Shown one piece after another: positions 34,397 to 46,070 of a stretch of 64,000 nucleotides of DNA. The first letter of the stretch is position 1. Every line of letters starts with the position of its first letter. Source of the stretch: Annona cherimola (Eukaryota > Streptophyta > Magnoliopsida > Magnoliales > Annonaceae); the NCBI GenBank assembly GCA_030490835.1, contig CM059972.1:54665563-54729562 (forward strand), read 5' to 3'. Below the pieces are notes generated by a model, which saw only the letters and a list, made by a program, of their open reading frames with translations, had not been told where the DNA came from and made no database searches. The position numbers and the translations under genes are program-made.

Positions 34397-34406
34397 CTAT
34401 TTATAG
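34397..34406 (-). promoter_or_regulatory. TATA box and first exon of LTR B2
   Basis: The minus strand CTATAAATAG is a textbook plant TATA box. The donor AAG/GTAAGTGG lies at 34234-34240, which would give a first exon of about 125 bases. The same box occurs in B3 and B4. Confidence 0.65.
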
Positions 34407-35398
34407 TATCCCAAATTTCATGAAATTGCATTCTACCCCATTGAAATTTGGATTAAATTTCAAATATATCATTTCCATGTCATTTCCTAGTAATTTCTCC
34501 TTATCCTAGGTGGCAAATTGCTGGCCACGAGTTGCCATTGCTGATCCGTCCATTAATTGCTTGATTTCCATCAAAAGTTGTGATTAGTCTTAACCGTTGA
34601 GCATCCATGATCAATCCAATCTCAACCGTTGATTTAATCACAAATTTCCATGCACGGCATGGAGCCTTGTGCAACCCTATTCACGTCCACTATAGCATGC
34701 TCTATTTAATGAATTTTGTTTTTTATGAAAATGCATTTTTTATTCCAAATCAATCTCATCCATCCATCTCATGATAATCGTCAATCTCAACCATCGATTT
34801 GGACACAAAATCCAAGCCATAGCTTACGCCCAAGCCTCCCTTGGATTTTGTGCTCATTTAATTTTAATTAAATTAATCAAAAGTCAATCCTTTCATTAAT
34901 GAAAAAGCATAGATGCTTTTTTATCCTCGAATGACGTTTAATCTTAACCCTTGATTCATGATTTTCTTGATCAATCTTAAACCATCCATCATATTTTTCA
35001 TAATATTTTAGCCATCCATAAAAAATTCCACTTCAATCCGACGTCCGGATTGCAATTTATGAATTTTTCCCTATTTTTTCCAAATTTTCCACTAAAATCC
35101 GAATTTCCTTAAAATATTAAAAAGTATTGCTATTTCGTCCTTTAGTGCATAAATCTCCTTTTTCGTCTTTTTGTGATTAGGTTAATCCAAGTGATTAACT
35201 CTTAATAATGTGTCTTAATCTCTGGGTTCCTATTCACATGCACTATTCACGTGGGTTGAATCCTTAATTGCATTATTCTAATACACATATTTATGAATAT
35301 AATTCATGAATTTTTATTCATCATAAAAATTATTACAAAAATCTAGGGTTTACGACCCTAGGTAATATGTGTATGGCCTAAAGAAGCTGGGTTTCACA

Positions 35399-35811
35399 TT
35401 CCCTGCCGTTAGCTGCTCTTACTAGCCTTGGCTGTGTGGCCTTTCCGCGTCCTTGCGATGTTTGTGCTTTGTTTGGACAATTTGGAGTTGTGTCCAACTT
35501 GGTCACAAACATAACATTCACCATCTTTACCTCTCCCTTGCCACATTCCTTGGCTATGTGATCCATTTGTCCACACTTAAAACACTTGTTTGACCCTTTC
35601 AAACATTCGCCTACATGCCGCCTTTGAAAAATCTTGCAAATAGGTGACATTTTCTTCCTTGGAGCTCCTTTTCCTTTCCTTGCAACTCCTTTCCTAGTCT
35701 TTTCTTTCCCCGTTTCAACTTCTTTCATTCCCGAGTTGAACATCTTAGATCCTAATCTTAGTTCTTGAGTTCTCATTGCCTCAATCTCTAAGGCTCTAGC
35801 CCTTTCTACAC
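35399..35811 (-). pseudogene. C2 gag nucleocapsid region
   Basis: From MRTQELRLG, a lysine/arginine-rich segment leads into zinc knuckles. The first is altered (CKIFQRRHVGEC), the second is intact as CFKCGQMDHIAKEC (C-x2-C-x4-H-x4-C), and the third survives only as ...NCPNK. This is the RNA-packaging part of gag. The reading is cut at about 35811 by the D2 fragment, so the capsid part and 5' LTR of element C2 are missing. Homology to the B element gag (55600-55860) covers the whole stretch. Confidence 0.85.
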
Positions 35812-37009
35812 TTGACGAGCTGCGTATATGTCAATTAAATTGCTCACTTTTAATGCAAGTATACATGTTGATCAAGTAATAAAGAGTGAGTAGAGTATCG
35901 TTCCTACGAGGATTGTGTGAAACGGTTTAGCACCTTAAATCTCAATTGTCTAAGTGAATTGGTAAAATGAAGAAGTTGTATCAAAGAACTGAACTAAACT
36001 ATGAAAACAGTAATTGACCAAGGTAGGGTAGATATTGCCGAGATTGCCTTGAGATGATTAAGATAGGTGGTAAAATGAAATTATTGAATCATAGTTACGT
36101 CATTTGGTTCCATTTAAGTTAGTTGTGCAGAGATTACTCATCTAGGTTCAGTCATATTCATATATGTCTTCCAACACATACAAACCTATCCAAGTTTTAG
36201 TTATGTGCTATGTTCCCATGCAGACAAGTAAAAAAGGTTGATAACCATATAACCTAATCCTAATTACACAGGGTTAATAGGTATATTCCTATCCATATTA
36301 ACATCTAACACAACATGAGTTAGAATACCTGTGCCTTATATATGGATCTTATTCAAATCCCACTTTTCCAAGCATGAATCTGAATATTAGATCAATCCAT
36401 AAGGTTGCAATGCTTGTAAACGCGTTAAGCATGATATATAAGGGTAATCTCAAGTAACAGAAGTCACAACACAATAGTTTTATCAATTCAAGCATAAGAA
36501 AACCAAATATCATAAGCTATGAGTTCAAATCCTACATATCTCCCACCATAGGAAGGTTTAGCCCATTAACATGACTTCAATTCTCATTAAAATCAAGTTA
36601 CAATTATCTCCAAGAACATAGAGAAAAGAAAAGAGAAAGGAAAGAGAATGTGAAAGAGAAGAACTAAATCCCGGAAGCTTCCACCAACGAGATCGGATCT
36701 CCTCTTCAGATTTCGCTGGAACCATGTCCTTTTCCGTCTCTATGTGGCTGCTCTAGCAGCTCTCTCCACGCCTCCCCTCATTGTTCTCGGTCTCTGGGAC
36801 TCTGGCCTCCTCCACTCTCTGCCCGCAACCCTAGGTTTCTATTTATAATGGGTAGCTTGCGCAGCACATGTGCAGAAACCCGCACTCGTACGGATGCGTA
36901 GTGGCGCTTAGGAGCCCTTAGTCGGCGCCTAGGCACCCACTCTCTGTGTAACTTAGAAACCTTTCGGAATGTCCTGAAATCTGATGCCTTGGCGCCTAGG
37001 TGCCCCTAG
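35812..37009 (-). mobile_element. D fragment 2 (unclassified LTR-like sequence)
   Basis: The left end shares GACGAGCTGCGTATATGTC and the ATCGTTCC.ACGAGGA motif with D1 (13205-13397, opposite orientation). A minus-strand TATA box (TTATAAATAG, 36839-36848) precedes a GC-richer segment, with GGCGCCTAGG motifs farther right. This resembles an LTR promoter on the minus strand. No terminal repeats or target duplication were found. It joins C2 gag to a truncated B3 LTR, so at least one deletion or recombination occurred here. Confidence 0.5.
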
Positions 37010-37601
37010 TTGGTTACTGTTCATGGGTTCCAAAAATTGACATTTTTTCCAAAAATAAAAAATACCATGACATAGCTTATATTTAGTATATCATGGAAAA
37101 ATTCATGAATTTTGAATTTATCATCATTAACTTGGCTAAATAAATCATTTTCTACATATACTAAAAATCAACATAATTTCACTTAAGCATAAATCTGAAT
37201 TCCAAAAATCATGAGATTAATATATCATCATTCCAACATCATAATTGTCATAATCATTCATCCCAAATCATCATTTATCAATATTGGAGCATTATTTACA
37301 CATATCATATGTTATCTTCCCAAATGCTCTATCTTTGCTCCAAATTTTTGATGTTTTGGCAGAATTCTAATTAGGCAATATGACTTTACTTATTTTCTCA
37401 TGCTTAGGCATTATCTAAGCATGGTTTTACCCTACTTAACATCCAAAAGAAATTTGGATAGAATTCACTTACCCGAAGTGGAGATATCCTCTTCTTCTCA
37501 CACTTTCTCTCCTCCTTTTCATTGGCTGGGACGTGTGGGGGGTTTGGGTTTTGCTCAGATGGAGCTGGGGTGAAGTGCATTTGGACGTCCCCCCTTGGCC
37601 C

Positions 37602-37611
37602 CTATTTATAG
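37602..37611 (-). promoter_or_regulatory. TATA box of LTR B3
   Basis: Minus-strand CTATAAATAG, identical to B2 and B4. The donor lies about 130 bases downstream at 37467-37472. Confidence 0.6.
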
Positions 37612-39594
37612 TTTTTGATTTTTCATGAAATTGTAATTTACCCCCTTGCTCAAGGTATTAAATTATAAATATATTTTTTCTAATTTACAAAAGGTGTGTT
37701 GAGCCTTGTGCAGCCCCCCTACCCTGCTCACGCCCCCCTATGGCAGCCCTATTTTATTTATGATTTTATGATTTTTAAAATTAATTATTTTAGGCTAATT
37801 CAATCTTAGCCATTGATTTTTGATGATGATGAATTTGGACCATTGGATTTTGGTAAAAAATATTCATCTACCCCTGCACGCCCCTACCATTTTCTGATTT
37901 TCATTTATTATTTTTATTTTTTAATTATTTAAATTTAATAAAAAGTCGAAAGGAATTTAATGAAAAAGATAAGCTACTTTTTGATCTCCTATTGACGTTT
38001 CATCTTGACGCTTAATTCGTGATTTTTATCATATCTTAAACCCTTCATCATGTTTATCATGGATTTTTAACCATCCATAAAAAATTTCATCTAAATCCGA
38101 CGTCCGAATTGCAAATTATGAATTTTTCTTTAATTTTTCACTAAAATCCAAAATTCCATTAAAATATCAAAAAGTATTGCTATTTTGTCCTGTAGTGATT
38201 AAATCTCTTTTTTCATCTTTTTGTGATAAAGTTAATCTAAGTGATTAACTCTTAATCACGTGTCTTAATCATGGGATTACTATTCATATGCACTATTCAC
38301 GTGTACTATTTACTTGAGTTAAATTCTTAATTGCATTATTTTAATCTCCAATACAAATATCCATAAATATAATTCATGAATTTCCATTCATCATAAAAAA
38401 TATTACAAAAATCTAGGGTTTTGTGAAACCCCAAGTTTTAAGCTTAAAGAAATTATAGCTTGAAATCGTCTAAGGATAAAATCAAAAATTTCATAAAATA
38501 AAGGGTTCAGGAGTAACCCATATGGGAAATGAAAATTAGTAAAAAAAATAATTAAGTAAAGTAGGGATTAGTGATAATCACGGAAAGACAAAAATGGATG
38601 GAGAATACTTAGGTGGCAACTCATTAAAATTCATTATTCATGTCATTTTGGAAATTTAAGAATATGGTCAAATCGAGAATTTCTTAGGAAATTCATATCG
38701 GACAATGTTGAAGTTCAATTGAGATAAAATTTTAAGGATAACTTGATCATGAGGTAACTTACGTGATCAACGGTGGAATTTTGAAAATTATGATTAAAAA
38801 TATTATTATCATAATTAATGTTATGAATTAGCTTCAAAAGACCATAAGTTGGTCTATAATGATTATTTCAAGATGAAAATTTTTATGGGTTATGAAGAAT
38901 TATTCAGAATAATTATGAAAGTTTCAAAAGTTTTATTTGAAATGTATGTGAATTTTGCGGAGACATATATATGTCCATTTTTCAATAATTAAATAAAAAT
39001 AGGTATACAACTCTGATTAAGGTGAAATTTTAATGGAAAGCTTAAATTAATAAGCCCAATTTAATGAAGGAATTAAATTTTGGAAAACATTTCTCCAAAA
39101 TTTTAAAAAGAGATTTTTTTTCCAAATATGAATTAGTTAATTAAAATAAAATAGAAATTTTTTTCAAAATTTCGAAAGGTGTATTTTGTAGACAATTATA
39201 TATATAATAATTAAAAAAATTCATTTTAAATAAATATGGGTAGCTGAATTTTTGGACAGCTATATGTATTAAATTAAATAAAAAAATAAGCTAGGACGTT
39301 ACAAATATATGTAACGCTGGAATTTTTGGGCGGCTAATTAACGCTGAACGTGGACAACTAACATGATCAGTAAATTAAAAAAAATGTTGGCAAAGGACGG
39401 TGCATGCAAGTATAGATGGCAGCAAGATGGTTGCCTGTGCACATGAGATAATTGCATGGCCAGCTTATGCAAATAAGATATAAAATACAGGAGCAGCCGT
39501 AAATGCTGGATTTCTGAAAATGAAATAGGTGGATTTTGTTAAATGGTGACCATGGGTTAAATTAAATTTTAACCATGGTGAACCGTTAATGGAG

Positions 39595-39604
39595 TATATA
39601 AAAG
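39595..39604 (+). promoter_or_regulatory. TATA box of LTR E
   Basis: TATATAAAAG is preceded by TTAACCATGGTGAACCG, a block also present just upstream of the TATA box in the second E copy (62420-62458). Confidence 0.55.
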
Positions 39605-41059
39605 AGCTGCCGGACAATGGTTCTGGACAGGCAGATAATATATTCTACTGAAAAATATTAAAAGGGCAAGTGAGAGATGAGCTATTGCTGAAGGGTGGAC
39701 GAATCAAGAGCAGACATATTCTGCTAAAGGGCATTGAAAATATTAATTAAGTGGAGTGCTGGACGTGAAATACAATAGAGGAGAAGACGTTGGAAGGGCA
39801 GCGGTAGCATGATACTTTTTTTTGCTCCTCTCAGAAATAGCAACAACCAAAGCATCCAGGTTCTCCCTTTTTAATTTCTTTTTGCTTCACGTTATTTTGT
39901 TGCTACTTGTTATTTTTAAAAATTTCAATAAATAATATTTATGAAATTGTAACGTGATCAAAGGGTGGATTTTGAAGGATTAATGTAAATTTCAAAATCT
40001 CAAAAATCAACTAAGACCCAACAGCTGTATAATATTAATAAGCTGGATTTAAAAAAATTCAGTAGCTGTATTATATATATGATATGTTGCTGGACGTTCA
40101 ATGGGTAGCAACATTTTTATAAAAAAAACCACCTGAATTCCAGCAACAAGTTTGGACGTAGCAGCCCTTGGAAATTGAGATGGATGAACAGCTAGGATTT
40201 GATGCAGTGAAATGGCATGATGGACGGTCAAGATTGATGCAGATTTTGACCTTAAGATAATGATGAACATGGATAGCAAGGAGGGCAGATTTATGGACGT
40301 GAAATGGGCAGCAAGTAAATGAGAAATTTTGATAATCAAAAATTACAAAAAAGATGACAATATTGAACTAAAGGTAGAAATGAGTCAGAGTTGATATGAA
40401 GCACACATATATTAGAAAACCCTAAGATAGATTCAAAGTTAATAGTTGTGGCGCCCCAAACCGAGACGTCACATCCTTACCTCAGGATCTATCAATTGGT
40501 AAATGTGATTCAGGATTGTTGCCCTGAACACGCGGCGGGTTCTTAATTTGATCTCGTCAAATTTTTTTTCTTTTCTTTCATCATATAAGCTCATATTTGT
40601 CATCATTCATAGTGGACTCATCCATATCATCATAAAATTTTTCATACAAGTATCTTTACTTTCATATTATAGGCAACATATATATGTTCATGAATAAAAT
40701 TTCACATAGAATTTTATACATAATCACTTATCTATTTACACCATACATAATCAATCCCATTTCATTATAAGCAATACATTCATCCATTCATTCTTCAACA
40801 TATCAATACCTTTTAGCTTTGCTCCTTCCCTTAAGCCTTAAACCTGTCTAAGGTTGGGAAAACAAAACGTGAGTGATAAACTTAGTAAGCAAGCATCATT
40901 TTTTCATTTAAATGCATCCCTTGCCCATTAGGTAGGAGACACTTATCAAGTGATCAATTACCAATAGGAAGAAACCTTTTATAGAAATCTTCTTTATAAT
41001 ACGCTCATAAAACTTTGTGCATATCCCCATTTCGAGGATTTTCAAAAGTGATGTCTATT

Positions 41060-41420
41060 CATCTAAACTATTTTTCATGGGGACAATTGTTTGTCCCAAA
41101 ATATTTTTCATCTATCATGAGGACATGTCTATGTCCAAAAATATTTTTCATATGGCATGAGGACAATTATATGTCCTAAAACATTTTTCTTATAACCTTT
41201 TGCCCATGAGGACATTTACTTGTCCCAAAACATCATTTATTTAATTTTCTTTATAACCCAACTCGGGGTTGTTCAAAAGCAATGCATGTGCATAGAAATC
41301 TTTTATCTAGGCGGACATTCTCATGTCCAAAAATATTTTTCCATATAAGCCTCTTTTAACCCGCATATAAGATACCAAACCCTTTTTAAACCAATATGGC
41401 GGACATATTCATGTCCTAAA
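41060..41420 (-). repeat. GGACAT...ATGTCC palindrome array (LTR A2)
   Basis: Six or so units include GAGGACATGTCTATGTCC, GGACAATTATATGTCC and GGACATATTCATGTCC, more loosely spaced than in LTR A1 and in the same position within the LTR. Confidence 0.7.
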
Positions 41421-41926
41421 ATATTTTTCCATATAAACTTATTTTAACCCGCATATGGTATCTTTTGAAGACTGAACATAAATCCATTTAAATCCAACAC
41501 AAATCCATTTAAAATAAAACAGTGTAGATGCCCATTTTGGGACTTTTAAAACATTGGGAACATATGTATGTTCCAAAAGCATATGAATTTGTGTCTCTGA
41601 CCCTCAAGAAGGTGACACTTAACAAGTGATCATCCTCCCCTAGGAAAGAAACTATTCATGTGACTGCACCGCTAGCTAAGCGGTTGTCCGTGATCCTCCT
41701 CCCATTTCATGGAGGGCGCTGCCGGCCTCCAGCCTTTCCCTAAGCGACTCGGCTATAGGTAGAGGTGAGCTCTGGTTCTCGACCATTTTGGTCTGTAACC
41801 GCCTCAACCATGAGCCTAGTATATCGTTTTGCGCACCCTCGTATGCTAGCAATGATTTTCACAAAACTTAGCTTAGTCATTTGACTGTACTCTTTTTCAA
41901 GCCTCAGCTTGATATGTATAAAGCCA

Positions 41927-42088
41927 ACTTAGTCCGCAGACTATGCCCTTCTCGAATTGAGAACTGGGCAAGATTATTTTGAAAAGAAAAATAAAATATT
42001 TTAAACCACTTAGTCCGCAGACTATGCCCTTCTCAAATTGAGAACTGGGCGTGGTTGTTTTGAAAATAAAACATTTTTGTAAATTATT
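41927..42088 (-). repeat. 81-bp tandem repeat, two copies (LTR A2)
   Basis: ACTTAGTCCGCAGACTATGC recurs at 41927 and 42008. Each copy contains TTCTCnAATTGAGAA, a 5-bp-stem hairpin. It occupies the position of the GGACTGCGGTCT array of LTR A1, apparently an A2-specific replacement. Confidence 0.88.
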
Positions 42089-43199
42089 TTCATATCCTGA
42101 TGTTAGGATGACCACCCTTAAAGAGTTTAGAAATATTTTAATGAATCGATTTTACCAAACATTTGAAATATTTGAGAAGACAATATTTTGCAAAACTTTA
42201 ATGATTTGCTAAACAACTTTTGAAATTCTCATTTTTAGAAGCTTTTGAACTAATTCAAAACTCGAGGAGACAAACCTTTTTTTAATAACATTTTTATGAG
42301 CAAAACTAATGCAACTCACTTCTATCCACTGTAATGGCATTATCTGTTTTATCCACGTCATTTCCTTGTTATTTATATAGAGGAGTTTGCATAATCTTTT
42401 GATCATTATTTAAACATAAAATCCACCAAATCATTTTGTAAGACTGGTCACCCTTAAATCTTTTTAGAACATCAGAGTAAAGCATCTTCAAAGTGTTATA
42501 ACTCTAAGAGTTGTAAAGCACCTTGATAGACTATTTCAAAACTCCTATATAAATCGTAAAACACGTATATAAATTCAATTTATGACATTTAATGGAAATC
42601 ATTTCAGAACATTTATTTATTTCTAGAAACCATTTTGTAAAGAATTACATTTTTCAATAAAACTCCTTGGAAATAGAATTTCCATGGTTTGTTTTTGAAT
42701 ATCACTTTATGAAAGAGACAAACTCTTTCAATATAAAACTTTTTGTAAACCACACTTTTATGAACTTGCTTATTTTAAAACCATCATAAAAGTCACATCA
42801 TATTTTCAAGAACTGAGCTTGCTTACTCTATAAGCAATTCTCCACATTATTAACATAAACATGATCAAGTAAATTTAATACTTGAATATAAACACTATGC
42901 TTGAAAATTCACTTACTTATCTCGTAAGAAACTATGAAATCAACTTATCAAAGCAAGTTCATAAATTTCATAAGATTCCTTTGAAACAATATTTTGGAAA
43001 ACTCGCTTGCTTACTTGTAAGCAAACTCTTTAAAATCATTGATATAAAGCATTTTCAATCTTGGCAACACTTGTGATAAAATAACTATTTTAAGAAGTAT
43101 TGCTTGTTTCCCATGAAACAATCCTTAAGGCATTTTATTTAAGCTATCATTTTCAAAACATAGAAGGAAATCAATATTTTGGAAAGTTCGCTTGCTTAC

Positions 43200-43244
43200 C
43201 TTGATCACGTGAGCTTCCCTGGTCAACCTTTTCTTTGCCTTTAC
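43200..43244 (-). other. conserved LTR micro-exon candidate, 45 nt (A2)
   Basis: Minus strand: CATGTATAG / GTAAAGGCAAAG ... ATCAAG / GTAAGCAAGC. Confidence 0.55.
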
Positions 43245-46027
43245 CTATACATGTAGAATGATATAACATTCATGTAAATTCCATTTGCTTGCATTCACCT
43301 AGTTTTCCAACCCTTTTTCATAAACATTCATAACCCGCCTAATCTCCAAGTCGGGTATACGTACATAACATACTTACGTATCAACCAGTCATTTCATCAC
43401 ATGTTCAATTCTCATATATTAATCTCAAATTTTGAGATTATCAATTCAGCAATGCATTTCACATTTTTCCATCATAATTTAACATATTTTTGCATTTTAA
43501 CATTTCACATAATGCATTTATCATCTTATCATGTGCACTGCATATGTGCATCTAACCGCGTCTAATTCATACTTTTCTTAAAGTTTTTCAAATAAAAAAC
43601 TTATCCAATAATTCAGTAAGTTTATAAAATTCAATTAAAACTAATTTAGTGCATTTTTACGAATTTTTAATCCACTATTTTCAAAGTTCCAAAAACAGCC
43701 ACTTTAGAACCCATTTTCACCCGTTTAACGTGTCTTTTGTCATATAACTCTAAACAGTTTCATAAATCCAAAAATTTCAGCAATTAATCAGACTTTTCCT
43801 AACCCAAATCAAGGTTATTAACATATATATAATTATGGATCATTTCTTCATAGGTTTCATATTTCTTTTTGATTTGTTTCTCCAACTATCCACAAATGCT
43901 GAAATCAGGCGAACTGAAATCTATAAATCTTGATTTATAATCAAATAAATCTATTTAATTCTGAAATTTATAAAAAAACTTAATAACTACATTAAATAAC
44001 TTTCATAAAAATTTCATCACGAAATATTGACCTAATATATTTATTTTTGCATTTTAACTGTGCTGGACAGTGTTGAGAGTTTATTGTCAGCCTTAATCAC
44101 GTGAATTATAGGGTATATTTATACCTCTAAAAACCTAATTTTTATATTTTTAGTATGATCCTAAATACGTCTTATATTTGGTGTAAAAGTTTCAGCTTAA
44201 AAATCATTTTATAAAAATTATTAAAAATAATTTTCTACGGATGATCCTGTCACCCGTTTTACCCTGTTTAGGTTAATTTTATAGGATTTTTAATTTTAAA
44301 CTGGATTATCATTTTAAGATAAAACTTTGGTAGTTACTTAATAGATCCATAATTATTCTTTCCAAAAATGTTCATACTAAAATGCATCCATTTACTATCT
44401 CGTTCATATTTTAGTTCACAACATCATAAAATTTCCAGATTTGAGATATAAAATCAAAATAATCATATACTTACTTGATTAAATGGGTAATTCCTCCTTT
44501 TTCCCTTTATTTTCTTATCTTTTCTTCCTCCTTTGTGGCCTAGGGGTCGTGTGCTGATGCTGGAAAGGAGAGCTCCAATTTGCAGAATTTTCTAAGTCCA
44601 CTTTGATATGCATATGGTCGTTCCTTCTCTTTTAAGCAATAGCTGGAAATTTCCAGCAAATGGGCCCCACATGCCACATCATCTATGCAACTTCCAATGC
44701 ATTCCTATCCCCTTTTCTGACATGGCATCTTGTGGACAATTAAAAATATTTTTTTCTTAATTATAAATCCATTAATTATCCATTGCATTTAATTAACACA
44801 AAGATGTCCATCTGTTGCACGTCCTTCATCAGCCAGTTTTTCAATTTTTTTCCAACGAAATTTTCATCAAATAAATTCACAATTACATACCCTATTACCT
44901 AGGATAAATATCCATGCATTTTATAATTTTTAAAAATTACAAAAAATCCCTTTTCCAGCCATATGATCGGACACAATTTTGCTGTCCACTTTTTGATGCC
45001 CAAATCACGTCCACTTTGCAGCAGATGTCCTTATCATAATAAATTTTTTTACGGATTTAATTAATTACCCAATTAATTATCTAATAGTTTAGGGTAATTA
45101 GGGTCAATTTAGGCTACTAAAAAAAATTATAAACCATGCATTGAGCAGCCAAACCGTCCACATCAAGCTGAATACATGCTGCTGTCCATTTTCTCCTCCT
45201 CCATTCAACGGTTCAGATCAGCCCTAATAAATCCGAATTTCACTTTAATTTAATGCCAAATTATCTACATTAACTCCTTGTTGACTATGGGTATCCATTA
45301 TATTATAAATATTTCACAAAAATCCACTTTATGGGTTAGTTTGGACGTCTATGGTTGCATGTAAGCTATTCACCCTTATGCTAATAACTTTTTGGTGTAA
45401 AAAGTCAAAAGAATTAATCCTAATGTCGTGCAAGCCTAATCCCATCATCATTTTCATGATCAAATCCTTTCATAACCTTAATCTTATAATTTTAACCGTC
45501 CATTTCAAATTTCATCTTAATCCGACTTTTCTAGCTCAAGTTATGATTGTTTTAAATTTTTGACGGTGATGATCAATTATCATCAAAATTTTCATAATAT
45601 ACCTTTCTCATATGATTAAGTACAAAATTATGTACTTCCATCTCAATTTTCATATTAATCCGCCTTATGGGCGTCAAGTTATGAATTTTCTAAGATTTTC
45701 TATACTAACTTGAGAATTATCCTTTTAAATTCTCATAATCCATATCAAATAATCTAAAATGATTATTCATGATGTATTGGTGTATTTTAATCACCAACAA
45801 ATTATTCTAATCCCTTTGTCCCACATTAGCTTATAATGATCACTCGAATCATCATCGCTAATCCTTAGCCGTAATTATCATAGTTTAGCAAAATCACAAA
45901 ATCATTCATAATTCAATAAATTTACTTATAAATCACATGTAAATATTCAATGCATATATTGAATCCTACTTAGGTTGGGGTTTCACAATAGTGGAAATGT
46001 GCAAGCATGGGTATATTATTTGTATAG

Positions 46028-46070
46028 AAAAAGGAAAGGAAAAAGTTGAAGGTACAAGTTGATTACGCAA
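46028..46070 (+). other. conserved LTR micro-exon candidate, 43 nt (E)
   Basis: TTTGTATAG / AAAAAGGAAAGGAAAAAG ... ACGCAA / GTAAGCAAGC. Confidence 0.55.

Larger units (their letters stand above)
32075..35398 (-). mobile_element. solo B-type LTR (B2) between protease and gag of C2
   Basis: It begins TATGGCGCC (from TGTGGCGCC) and ends GGGTTTCACA, 3324 bp, flanked by a perfect target duplication TTCCC (32070-32074, 35399-35403). It holds a TATA box (34397-34406), donor (34234-34239), micro-exon (33356-33398), the TGAACAGTAA cluster in reverse and the U5 hairpin. It is the most complete B-type LTR here. Confidence 0.95.
40447..45987 (-). mobile_element. solo A-type LTR (A2) inserted in LTR E
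   Basis: It begins TGTGGCGCCCC and ends GGGGTTTCACA, 5541 bp, with a perfect target duplication ATAGT (40442-40446, 45988-45992). The minus-strand start TGTGAAACCCCAACC matches LTR A1. It holds donor 44469-44474, micro-exon 43200-43244, palindromes 41060-41420, an 81-bp tandem repeat (41927-42088), the GC-rich module near 41700 and an acceptor near 40845. Confidence 0.95.
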
